Source: CBDUBH01 sp965365345 (GTDB lineage Bacteria; Bacteroidota; Ignavibacteria; Ignavibacteriales; SURF-24). Taken from it: DNA of 8,181 bases. Both the position numbers and the translations under genes were made by a program. This document shows, piece by piece, positions 1 to 7,293 of the stretch. Below the pieces are notes generated by a model, which was given only the letters and a program-made list of their open reading frames with translations, ran no database searches and was not told where the DNA came from. Position 1 is the stretch's first letter; each line of letters begins with the position of its first letter. The stretch spans positions 1 to 8,181 of the forward strand of contig CBDUBH010000121.1 of assembly GCA_965365345.1 (NCBI GenBank). The letters run 5' to 3'.

Positions 1-2
1 CT

Positions 3-722
3 GCTTACTACAAAGATATAACAAATACAGTAAGAACAATCACAGTTATTACTCAGGATGGTGGAAGATATTATACTTCAGGAAACGGAGATTATGGTGA
101 TTCAAAAGGAATTGAAATTTCATTGAGAAGACCATTGACAGGAATATGGGGAGGTTACTTAAATTATACTTTCACTTCCGGAATTAATGGTAGATCCGGT
201 GATCCGGTAATTGTGGTTCCACCGGGTTCAAAAATGCAGGTTGGACAGATTGTGGATATTGGTGATGTTGTAATATATGATAGACCACGATTAAAATTTG
301 GAATAACACTAATTACTCCAAGCGATCTTAGTTTTTTGTTTAACATTTTTTCCAATGTGCAATTTGCAATTGATTATCAAATCTATTACCCGAATAAAAA
401 TATTGCAAGCGATGTATTCTCAGAAGCCGGAAGTCAATTTCAAAGACCAGCAGATAAAAATGCTGATTTAAGAATAAGAAAAGATTTTGATTTCGGTTTT
501 ATAAAACCTGCATTTTTTATTGAAGTGAAAAATGCATTCAATGATAAATGGGCCAATATTGATATTGTAAAATCTTCATCTCCGGAAGACAGGGTAAGAT
601 TTATAAATTCAGGCTTTGAAACTTTTCCCGAAACAAAATCTAACGGTGCGCCTTTTCCGGATCAGTTGATGTTCAGAAATCTGCCGAGGCAAATTTCCTT
701 TGGTATAGCTTTAAGTTATTGA
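3..722 (+). CDS. TonB-dependent outer-membrane receptor, C-terminal barrel fragment (5' end outside the window)
   Basis: This is the last 239 residues of an outer-membrane beta-barrel. The reading frame is open from base 3, so the first in-frame ATG (base 123) lies inside the gene and is not its start. The fragment shows alternating, aromatic-rich strands, for example LRRPLTGIWGGYLNYTF near residues 39-55. It also has the NAFNDK motif (fragment residues 177-182) preceded by a hydrophobic strand; this is the counterpart of the N-[LA]-F-N-x-[KR] element near the end of TonB-dependent receptors. The last strand ends FGIALSY, with the terminal aromatic residue typical of proteins inserted by the BAM complex. 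Such receptors import oligosaccharides, siderophores or cofactors using TonB-ExbBD energy. The plug domain and any carboxypeptidase-like N-terminal domain lie upstream, so the substrate cannot be read here; the downstream glycosidase suggests a glycan. Another large barrel protein is possible but less likely. Confidence 0.82.
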   Translation, partial: AYYKDITNTVRTITVITQDGGRYYTSGNGDYGDSKGIEISLRRPLTGIWGGYLNYTFTSGINGRSGDPVIVVPPGSKMQVGQIVDIGDVVIYDRPRLKFGITLITPSDLSFLFNIFSNVQFAIDYQIYYPNKNIASDVFSEAGSQFQRPADKNADLRIRKDFDFGFIKPAFFIEVKNAFNDKWANIDIVKSSSPEDRVRFINSGFETFPETKSNGAPFPDQLMFRNLPRQISFGIALSY

Positions 723-745
723 ATAAATCAATTAACGAGCTTTAT

Positions 746-2965
746 ATGAAAAATCTACTTAAACATGTTCAAAAAATAATTTTTTTAATTTTTGTTTTTT
801 CTTTTTTAATTCAGACAGAGTTTCTTTTCTCACAGCAAAACGCAGCAACGCATACGCGCGGAAAACTTTGGGAAACTTTATATAACTATGGATTTATAGG
901 AGATCCCGGAGCTTGGGATTACACTCAATTGACCGGAATAGGATTTTATCCCGGATTTTCCGGATATACTTTTCCTACTGATGAATTTATGGCAAACGGA
1001 TTCATCACTGATGCAAATTTTCATAATTTCAGAAGTGGTCCTTGGATCATTACGAAAGATGCACAGACATTAGTTCCTCCCGCGTTTACACCTGAGCCAA
1101 GAGATTTTATTGTTTATCAATCTTCTATGGCTCCAATTGCAGGGCAAAATGGTGCATTGTTAGGTAATATTCCTCCGTTTACCGTTACTCAAAATTTCAT
1201 TGAAGATGAAGATTTCAATCCGCTTTTACCGGAAGAAATGAATTACATTCAATTTGAAACTTCAACCGGAGTAACAATAAAACAAAGATCCATGGCATGG
1301 AGTTTTCCCGGATACAGTGATTTTATTATTTATGATTATGTGCTTGTAAATACTGGTGATATTGCAATCCCTTCGGTAAACAGGATAGTAAATCACCAGC
1401 AGACATTGAATGAATTGTGGTTTGTTTTTCATAGCGGCATTCAGGTATCTACAAAAGGAGTAATAAATTTTCATTATAGCTCTGATTTTCTTTCATCAAC
1501 AGCTCCCAGTGGCTCGTTTGGTTGGCATCCGGGTAGCGGTTATACGGATTTTTATAATGTTGAAAATGATCTCCCTGATGGCAAAGGATTACTTTTTTAC
1601 AGCCGTGATTATAATGGCGGACGCGAGCCGGTTCCATGGGATCAATACGGTTTAAAAAGCAATTGGCAAAATTTGTTAAGAAATGATCCAAGTTATTCAC
1701 CCGAATTGCAAGATCCTGCTGCTTTTGGATTTACATTTCTTTACAGGACCCCACCAACAGGAAGTACTGCGGATCCGTTTGAGGCTGATCCTGTTTTCTT
1801 CAATATTTACAGTGATGAAGGTGATAAATTCAATGGTAAGACCGTTGACTTTGAAGGATTTGGATTGAACACTTTTGGACCGGCTGAAATGTTTCAATTT
1901 GCAACTCACAACAAGCGTCCTGCAAATAATGGTAATTTATATAACTGGTATACAAGTTCGTTTGGTCCGTACACATTAGCTCCCGGTGATTCAATCAGAT
2001 TTATAATTGCCGAAGTAGCGGGCGTTATGGATTTGCGCGAGGTTTATAAAGGAGATCCTAACAATTATTTTCCGGATAGCACTATTGCGGCAATCAGGAG
2101 AAATGCTGAAGCAGTTCGCAATGCAGTAAAATGGGGCTTTGGCGCAAATGTAAACGGAATCAATTTAGCTGCTGATGTTCCTGAATCTCCTCCCGCGCCT
2201 GATTGTATTGCTTCTAACGCATCTATTGGTTCTGATACTGCAATAATTGCGGTAAGATGGGATAATCTTGCTGAAACAAAAGTAATTGCTGACGGTTCAG
2301 GCACTGCTTTTTACGATGGAATAAATGATCTGAGCGGGTACAGAATTTACCGGGGAAGAGATAAAAGAGGAATTTGGGATCTTATAGCTGAAATTCCGAA
2401 AACTCACTTTCAAAATTATTGGAACGAGGAACTTCAAAAATATGAATATTTTGATAAGGAAATTCAATTCGGTTTTGAATATTACTATTATGTTCAAGCG
2501 TACAATTCAAATCCAAAACCATGGACATCAGCAAATGGTACAAGAGTAGAAAATTTGCCTGAACTAGTTAGTGCAGATGTGAATATGACAGAGTTAACAG
2601 GTGCCAGACCCGGCCCGGTTTCAATTGAATCCGGTTGGGATGTATTTGCAGTACCTAATCCATATATAGAAAATGATCCGCAAAGAAGTTTCCCGGGTTC
2701 ATCCTCTGAGCCAAACAGAAAAATCGAGTTTAGAAATTTACCCGAAAGTGCAACAATTAACATTTATAATCTTGCGGGTGATTTGATAAGATCATTAAAT
2801 CATGGTGCTGATGCTTTCGGGAATTTATCTGGAAGCGCCGAATGGGATCAAAGAAGCGAATCTGGATTACTGGTTGCCCCCGGATTATATATTTATGTAA
2901 TTCAATCTGAAACAGAAGGAACGGCAGGATCAAAAACTGTTGGAAAATTAATGATTATCCGCTGA
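746..2965 (+). CDS. Secreted protein with Fn3-like domain and T9SS-type C-terminal sorting domain; large N-terminal domain of unknown function
   Basis: An exported protein of 739 residues if it starts at ATG 746. A TTG at 719 in the same frame would add nine residues and overlap the receptor stop as TTGA. I prefer the ATG because it gives a compact signal peptide: MKN, basic region, a hydrophobic run rich in Ile/Phe/Leu, then cleavage near LFS|QQ at residues 29/30. Neither start has a strong ribosome binding site. Residues 30 to about 475 are rich in Gly, Pro, Phe and Tyr and match no family I know; they include a strand-like SDFIIYDYVLVNTGD segment. Residues about 479-590 look like a fibronectin type III domain (GYRIYRG, then YYYYVQAYN). 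Residues about 632-739 form a T9SS type A-like C-terminal domain: VPNPY opening, IEFRNLP, INIYNLAGDLIR, a GLLVAPGLYIYVI strand pair and a basic end GKLMIIR. It is predicted to cross the outer membrane by type IX secretion and stay at the surface. Lying between the receptor and a PorV-like gene, it may bind substrate for the receptor; this is inference. No catalytic motif was recognised. Confidence 0.8.
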   Translation: MKNLLKHVQKIIFLIFVFSFLIQTEFLFSQQNAATHTRGKLWETLYNYGFIGDPGAWDYTQLTGIGFYPGFSGYTFPTDEFMANGFITDANFHNFRSGPWIITKDAQTLVPPAFTPEPRDFIVYQSSMAPIAGQNGALLGNIPPFTVTQNFIEDEDFNPLLPEEMNYIQFETSTGVTIKQRSMAWSFPGYSDFIIYDYVLVNTGDIAIPSVNRIVNHQQTLNELWFVFHSGIQVSTKGVINFHYSSDFLSSTAPSGSFGWHPGSGYTDFYNVENDLPDGKGLLFYSRDYNGGREPVPWDQYGLKSNWQNLLRNDPSYSPELQDPAAFGFTFLYRTPPTGSTADPFEADPVFFNIYSDEGDKFNGKTVDFEGFGLNTFGPAEMFQFATHNKRPANNGNLYNWYTSSFGPYTLAPGDSIRFIIAEVAGVMDLREVYKGDPNNYFPDSTIAAIRRNAEAVRNAVKWGFGANVNGINLAADVPESPPAPDCIASNASIGSDTAIIAVRWDNLAETKVIADGSGTAFYDGINDLSGYRIYRGRDKRGIWDLIAEIPKTHFQNYWNEELQKYEYFDKEIQFGFEYYYYVQAYNSNPKPWTSANGTRVENLPELVSADVNMTELTGARPGPVSIESGWDVFAVPNPYIENDPQRSFPGSSSEPNRKIEFRNLPESATINIYNLAGDLIRSLNHGADAFGNLSGSAEWDQRSESGLLVAPGLYIYVIQSETEGTAGSKTVGKLMIIR

Positions 2966-2984
2966 TTCATTTATCGGCAAATCA

Positions 2985-2992
2985 TTAGGAGG
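2985..2992 (+). promoter_or_regulatory. Strong Shine-Dalgarno site of the PorV/PorQ-like gene
   Basis: TTAGGAGG lies six bases before the TTG at 2999 and fixes that codon as the start: the translated product then begins MKKIFIT, a clean signal-peptide N-terminus. It is the best ribosome binding site in the window and the only full AGGAGG ahead of a gene here. Confidence 0.8.
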
Positions 2993-2998
2993 TTTATT

Positions 2999-3982
2999 TT
3001 GAAAAAAATTTTTATAACGCTTGCATATATAATTTTTATTGCCGGAAATATTAATGCTCAATTTAATAAAGCCGGGCGTACCTCATTGCAATTTCTGAAA
3101 ATAGGAATGGGTGCAAGACAAGTAGCAATGGGCGAAGCAAATATTTCATCTGTTCAGGATATAAATTCAATATTCTGGAATCCTGCTTCAATAGTTGGAA
3201 TAAGCAGCGCAGAGGCTTCTTTTACATATACGAATTGGATTGCAGATATAAATATTTTTTCCGGCGCCGTTGGCTACAATATGGGAAATCTTGGAACCTT
3301 GGCATTAAGTTACATCACTCTTGATTACGGAGATATTCCAGAAGCATTGATAACGGGAACATCTGGAGGTACTGATACTAGAACAGGAAATACTTTTTCA
3401 GGAAGTGATGTTGCATTCGGATTGGGATTTGCCAGACAATTTACTGATAAACTTTCAATTGGAGTAAACCTGAGATACCTTCGTGAAGATCTTTTCGTTT
3501 ATACCTCTGAAAATTGGGCTTTTGATGTAGGCAGCTTTTATAACACCGGTTGGAAAGGAATTAAAATAGCTAGGAGTGCTCAGAATTTTTCAACTCCGGC
3601 ACGATGGCTGAATACTCTGGAAGAAGAACAGCAAAGTTTCGATTTGCCTTTGATTTACCGGATCGGAACTTCAATTGATCTTTTAGGCGGTTCTGATCTT
3701 TTATTGGGTGGAGATCCTTTAAAGCAAAAATTGACTTTTAATATTGATGCAATTCATTCAAACGATTATGCAGAAAGATTACACTTAGGTATGGAGTATT
3801 GGTTTTTGAATATGTTTGCGCTGCGCGGTGGATATAAATTTAATTATGATGAAGGCAATTTAAGTTTTGGTGCAGGATTTAATTATGATTCCGGATTTGC
3901 AAATCTAAGAGTTGATTACGCATATGTTAATTACGACTTTTTAAAGTCGCCACATAGATTCTCAGTAATAATGTCGTTTTAA
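2999..3982 (+). CDS. PorV/PorQ-family outer-membrane barrel protein
   Basis: A 327-residue outer-membrane protein starting at TTG. Residues 1-20 are a signal peptide with predicted cleavage at INA|Q. The mature N-terminus carries the family hallmark: SLQFLKIGMGARQVAMGEA (residues 29-47) followed by INSIFWNPASI (55-65), the counterpart of the FLxIGxGARxxGMGxA...WNPAG pattern of PorV/PorQ and related (UPF0164-like) proteins. The rest alternates as in a FadL-like barrel, with GWKGIKIARSAQNF and LPLIYRIGTSIDL in the places the family uses, and it ends in Phe (VIMSF), typical of BAM substrates. In the known T9SS, PorV shuttles cargo from the translocon to the attachment complex and PorQ works with PorZ. 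This copy stands beside a gene for a T9SS-type cargo rather than among core por genes, so it may be a dedicated partner of that neighbour (inference). Its product could also be a FadL-like channel; I assign no por symbol because the paralogue cannot be told from sequence alone. Confidence 0.85.
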   Translation: MKKIFITLAYIIFIAGNINAQFNKAGRTSLQFLKIGMGARQVAMGEANISSVQDINSIFWNPASIVGISSAEASFTYTNWIADINIFSGAVGYNMGNLGTLALSYITLDYGDIPEALITGTSGGTDTRTGNTFSGSDVAFGLGFARQFTDKLSIGVNLRYLREDLFVYTSENWAFDVGSFYNTGWKGIKIARSAQNFSTPARWLNTLEEEQQSFDLPLIYRIGTSIDLLGGSDLLLGGDPLKQKLTFNIDAIHSNDYAERLHLGMEYWFLNMFALRGGYKFNYDEGNLSFGAGFNYDSGFANLRVDYAYVNYDFLKSPHRFSVIMSF

Positions 3983-3992
3983 AAATATTTTT

Positions 3993-3998
3993 AAAGGA
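3993..3998 (+). promoter_or_regulatory. Ribosome binding site of the glycoside hydrolase gene
   Basis: AAAGGA in the 27-base gap after the PorV-like gene ends 11 bases before the ATG at 4010. The spacing is slightly long but usable. No promoter-like hexamers or hairpin are evident in this gap, which favours read-through from upstream. Confidence 0.5.
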
Positions 3999-4009
3999 AA
4001 AGTTTAACT

Positions 4010-7000
4010 ATGGCATATTCAGAAAAATTAAAAAACGGCGAAGTTCTAACAAAAGATAATTTCAAAAATCCTTCTGCGGAATTAGGCATAATGCCATTTT
4101 GGTTTTGGAATGGCGAAATGGATGAAAAAGAAATGGAACTTCAATTAAAAGAATATAAATCAAGAGGAATACTTTCAATTTTTATTCACGGAAGATTTGG
4201 TGAATCAATCGGGTACTTGTCCGATACTTGGATGGAAAGAGTGAAATTTGCAGTTGAAAAAGCAAAAGAGATCGGCATTGATCTCTGGATCTATGATGAA
4301 ATGAATTGGCCTAGCGGTACGGCAGAAAGGCAAGTCCCACAAAATAATCCGAAGTTGCGGCAAAAATATTTAGAACTTGTTCCGCTGATGGTTGATGGAC
4401 CATTATTTACTTTTTTAGAAGCTACTGATGACAGATATGTAAATACAGGAAATTCAAAACCTATTGCGGCTTATGCCTGCACTGATGAAGAATATCAAAC
4501 AGGAATAAAAAATTTAATTGACCTTACTCCGAATTTATCATTCAATGCAGTAATTCCCTGGGAAGCTCCCGCCGGAAAATGGCGCTTACTTTATTTTTTG
4601 GAAAAAGAAATTGATTATTATATCGATGCGCTAAATCCGGAATCAACAGCAAAATTTATTGAAGTAACACACGAAAAATATAAAAAAGCCGTTGGAAAGG
4701 ATTTTGGTGGAATTGTACCCGGATTTTACACTGATGAACCCGCAATGCATTATTATCATATGGGTTTAGACAATCTGGTGATTCCGTGGACAAGTAAAAT
4801 GTTCAAGATCTTCCGCCAAAGAAGAGGATATGATCTTAAACCGTATCTACCTGCTCTTTATACAACTATGGGTGAAATAACTTCAAAGATCAGATATGAT
4901 TTTTGGAGAACTTTAACAGAACAATACTCTGAATCGTATTACAAACAAATTAGAGATTGGTGCGAAGAAAATAATGTTTTGTTTACCGGACATTTGCTAG
5001 GTGAAGAATGGTTAAGAGTTCATGCCAGATGCGAAGGCAATATTTTCAAGCACTTGAAACATTTTCATATTACAGGAGTTGATCATCTTTATCCGAAAAT
5101 TGGAACCGAAAGTGAACCTGATCAACATGTTGCATTAAAACTTGCAAGCTCTGCCGCGCATTATTACGGAAGCAATAGATTACTTTGTGAATCAATGGGT
5201 GGAACATATTGGGATTGTTCACTTGAAAGAATGAAATGGATTGCAAATTGGGAATATGTACTTGGTGTAACAATTTTTAATAATCACGGTTACCATTATT
5301 CTATTGAGGGTGAAAGAAAGCGTGATTGGCCGCCATCTCAATTTTATCATCACACCTGGTGGAAATATTATGATAAGTTTACAACTTACATGTCAAGATT
5401 AGGTCATATTTTATCAGGTGGAAATCATGTTGCAAAAATTTTGATGCTTTATCCGATCAACAGTATTTGGACAAATTACATTCCGCAATCAAGAAATGAA
5501 ATAGGGAATGTTATTGAATTTGATTTTAATTATTTGACCGATACCTTGTTAAGGCTTCATTATGATTTTGATTTTACAGATGAAGATATCCTTTCAGAAG
5601 CAAAAGTTGAAAACGGAAAAATTATTTTAAAAGATGAAGAGTATGAATTGCTGATCCTTCCACCGCTTACGCACTTAAAATCAACGGCATTTGATAAGAT
5701 AAATGAATTTGTAAAATCAGGCGGTAAATTAATTGCGGATACTTTAATTCCTTTTGAACTTCTTGAATATAAAAATAACGATGCAAATAAAAAACTTGCT
5801 GAACTTTTCGGAAAAGATCCGAATGAAATTTTACATAATTTCAGTAACGGCGCAACTTTCAATATTAATCATAAAAATTCAAAAGGCGATGTTTTTATTA
5901 TTGAAGGAAAAGGATTAAACAAAGAAAGACAAAAAGAAAAATTAAACGAACTGATTTTAAAATGCATAACACCAGATGTGACAATTAGCAATGAAGATAT
6001 TTTTTATCTTCACAGAAAAAAAGATGATTTCGATATTTATTTTATAACAAATGTTCTTCAAGAAAATAAAGGTGAAGTTGAAATTACTTTTGAAAAAACT
6101 GGCGTTCCGGAAATTTGGAATCCAAACACCGGCGAAATTGAGCCGCTTAATATTTATCAAATAAATGATGAAAGATTAAGTATCAAGTTGAATTTTCCTC
6201 CCAGCGAATCTCACATTATAATTATTAGAGATGAAAAACCATCAACATTTATAAGTGAATCAAATCTTACAATTGAAAAATTTGATGGAAACGAAATTGA
6301 AGCTTACGGAAATTCCGAAAGTGAAATTAATTTTACAATCTTCAAAAATGGAAAATCAAATTCAATAAAAGAAAAAGCAAAGGAAAATCTGACAGAAATA
6401 AAATTAGGAAATGAATTCAAATTTCATGTTGAAGATGATAATGTTATTTGCATTTCAAAATGGAAAATGAAAATGGTTGAAAATTCTGATGATACGAATT
6501 TTGCAAATGAAAATTTTGATGATAAAGATTGGCTTGATGTAACTCTTGGTGCTTGGGAAATGCAACTTCCTCAGGAGCGAGATGAAGAAATTTATCCTGT
6601 TACACTTTGGTATAGAACTTCTTTTGAAGCTGAACAATTAGTTGATAATATGCGCATTTTAATTGATGGATTCAGTGGTTCGGAATACAAATTATTTATA
6701 AATGGAAAAGAAGTAAAAGAAAAAGGAAGACGCAGTAAAATTGATGCCGAGATAAAAGAAGTTGATGTAGATGAATTTTTGAAAACCGGAAAAAATCAAA
6801 TTGCCGTAAAATTAATTGTTAACAGAAGAACTGACGGTATGCTGGACCTTTTAAAAATTGTCGGTGATTTTTCGCTAAAAGAAAAAAACGGAAAATTCTT
6901 GATAACAGAAAAAAAATCAACATTGAAAACCGGAGATTGGACAAAACAAGGTTATCCGTTCTTTTCAGGCACCGGAGTTTACGAAACAGAATTTGATGTT

Positions 7001-7270
7001 GATGAAAAATATCTTAGTGGAAAATTATTTTTGAAAATTGATTGCGGTGAAGATGTTGCAGAAATAATTCTAAATGAAAGTGAGCCGGTAATTCTTCCTT
7101 GGAATCCATATAAATCTGACATAACAAATTTGGTAAAAGCCGGTAAAAATAAAATTAAAATAAAAATAACAAATACATTGATCAATATACTTGAAGCGGT
7201 CAAAAAAGAATCGGGATTATTTAGCGCACCTGTAATTGAACATCAAAATAAATATAAAATTTCAGTTTAG
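4010..7270 (+). CDS. GH106-like glycoside hydrolase (putative alpha-L-rhamnosidase), cytoplasmic
   Basis: A 1086-residue multidomain enzyme, close to the roughly 1100 residues usual for GH106, a family of calcium-dependent inverting alpha-L-rhamnosidases. The N-terminal half resembles the family's TIM-barrel catalytic region: PFWFWNGEM (29-37), FIHGRFG (58-64), the YDEMNWPSG motif (95-103), FYTDEP (239-244), TGHLLGEEW (326-334), SEPDQH (368-373), CESMGG (393-398) and NNHGYHYS (424-431). E243, E332/E333 and E394 are conserved-looking acidic candidates for catalysis; I cannot map them to the characterised enzymes without an alignment. Residues about 460-600 look like the glutamine-amidotransferase-like domain found beside such barrels (YELLILPPLTHL from 545). 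A beta-sandwich follows (WNPNTGE at 703-709), then two galactose-binding-like jelly rolls, about 820-960 (WYRTSF at 867) and 976-1086. The N-terminus MAYSEKLKN has no signal peptide or lipobox, so it probably acts in the cytoplasm on imported oligosaccharides. The exact sugar cleaved is uncertain: this superfamily holds many uncharacterised relatives. Confidence 0.78.
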   Translation: MAYSEKLKNGEVLTKDNFKNPSAELGIMPFWFWNGEMDEKEMELQLKEYKSRGILSIFIHGRFGESIGYLSDTWMERVKFAVEKAKEIGIDLWIYDEMNWPSGTAERQVPQNNPKLRQKYLELVPLMVDGPLFTFLEATDDRYVNTGNSKPIAAYACTDEEYQTGIKNLIDLTPNLSFNAVIPWEAPAGKWRLLYFLEKEIDYYIDALNPESTAKFIEVTHEKYKKAVGKDFGGIVPGFYTDEPAMHYYHMGLDNLVIPWTSKMFKIFRQRRGYDLKPYLPALYTTMGEITSKIRYDFWRTLTEQYSESYYKQIRDWCEENNVLFTGHLLGEEWLRVHARCEGNIFKHLKHFHITGVDHLYPKIGTESEPDQHVALKLASSAAHYYGSNRLLCESMGGTYWDCSLERMKWIANWEYVLGVTIFNNHGYHYSIEGERKRDWPPSQFYHHTWWKYYDKFTTYMSRLGHILSGGNHVAKILMLYPINSIWTNYIPQSRNEIGNVIEFDFNYLTDTLLRLHYDFDFTDEDILSEAKVENGKIILKDEEYELLILPPLTHLKSTAFDKINEFVKSGGKLIADTLIPFELLEYKNNDANKKLAELFGKDPNEILHNFSNGATFNINHKNSKGDVFIIEGKGLNKERQKEKLNELILKCITPDVTISNEDIFYLHRKKDDFDIYFITNVLQENKGEVEITFEKTGVPEIWNPNTGEIEPLNIYQINDERLSIKLNFPPSESHIIIIRDEKPSTFISESNLTIEKFDGNEIEAYGNSESEINFTIFKNGKSNSIKEKAKENLTEIKLGNEFKFHVEDDNVICISKWKMKMVENSDDTNFANENFDDKDWLDVTLGAWEMQLPQERDEEIYPVTLWYRTSFEAEQLVDNMRILIDGFSGSEYKLFINGKEVKEKGRRSKIDAEIKEVDVDEFLKTGKNQIAVKLIVNRRTDGMLDLLKIVGDFSLKEKNGKFLITEKKSTLKTGDWTKQGYPFFSGTGVYETEFDVDEKYLSGKLFLKIDCGEDVAEIILNESEPVILPWNPYKSDITNLVKAGKNKIKIKITNTLINILEAVKKESGLFSAPVIEHQNKYKISV

Positions 7271-7293
7271 AATTTTAATTCCGGGATGAGAAA

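Noticed and set aside
2065..2763. Three consecutive minus-strand open frames of 66-89 residues
   Set aside because: They are antisense to the Fn3-like and C-terminal domains of the secreted protein, which read well on the + strand; no start signals were seen.
2966..2998. Possible regulatory element before the PorV-like gene
   Set aside because: Apart from the Shine-Dalgarno site, the 33-base gap has no evident dyad or -35/-10 pair.
5560..5862. A 100-residue open frame on the minus strand
   Set aside because: It is antisense to the amidotransferase-like domain of the hydrolase. Its Ser/Phe/Lys-rich product is what the reverse of AAA/GAA-rich coding sequence gives.
7271..7293. Possible promoter or terminator between hydrolase and ribokinase
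   Set aside because: Only 23 bases, with no GC-rich inverted repeat followed by T's and no room for a full promoter; treated as an operon junction.
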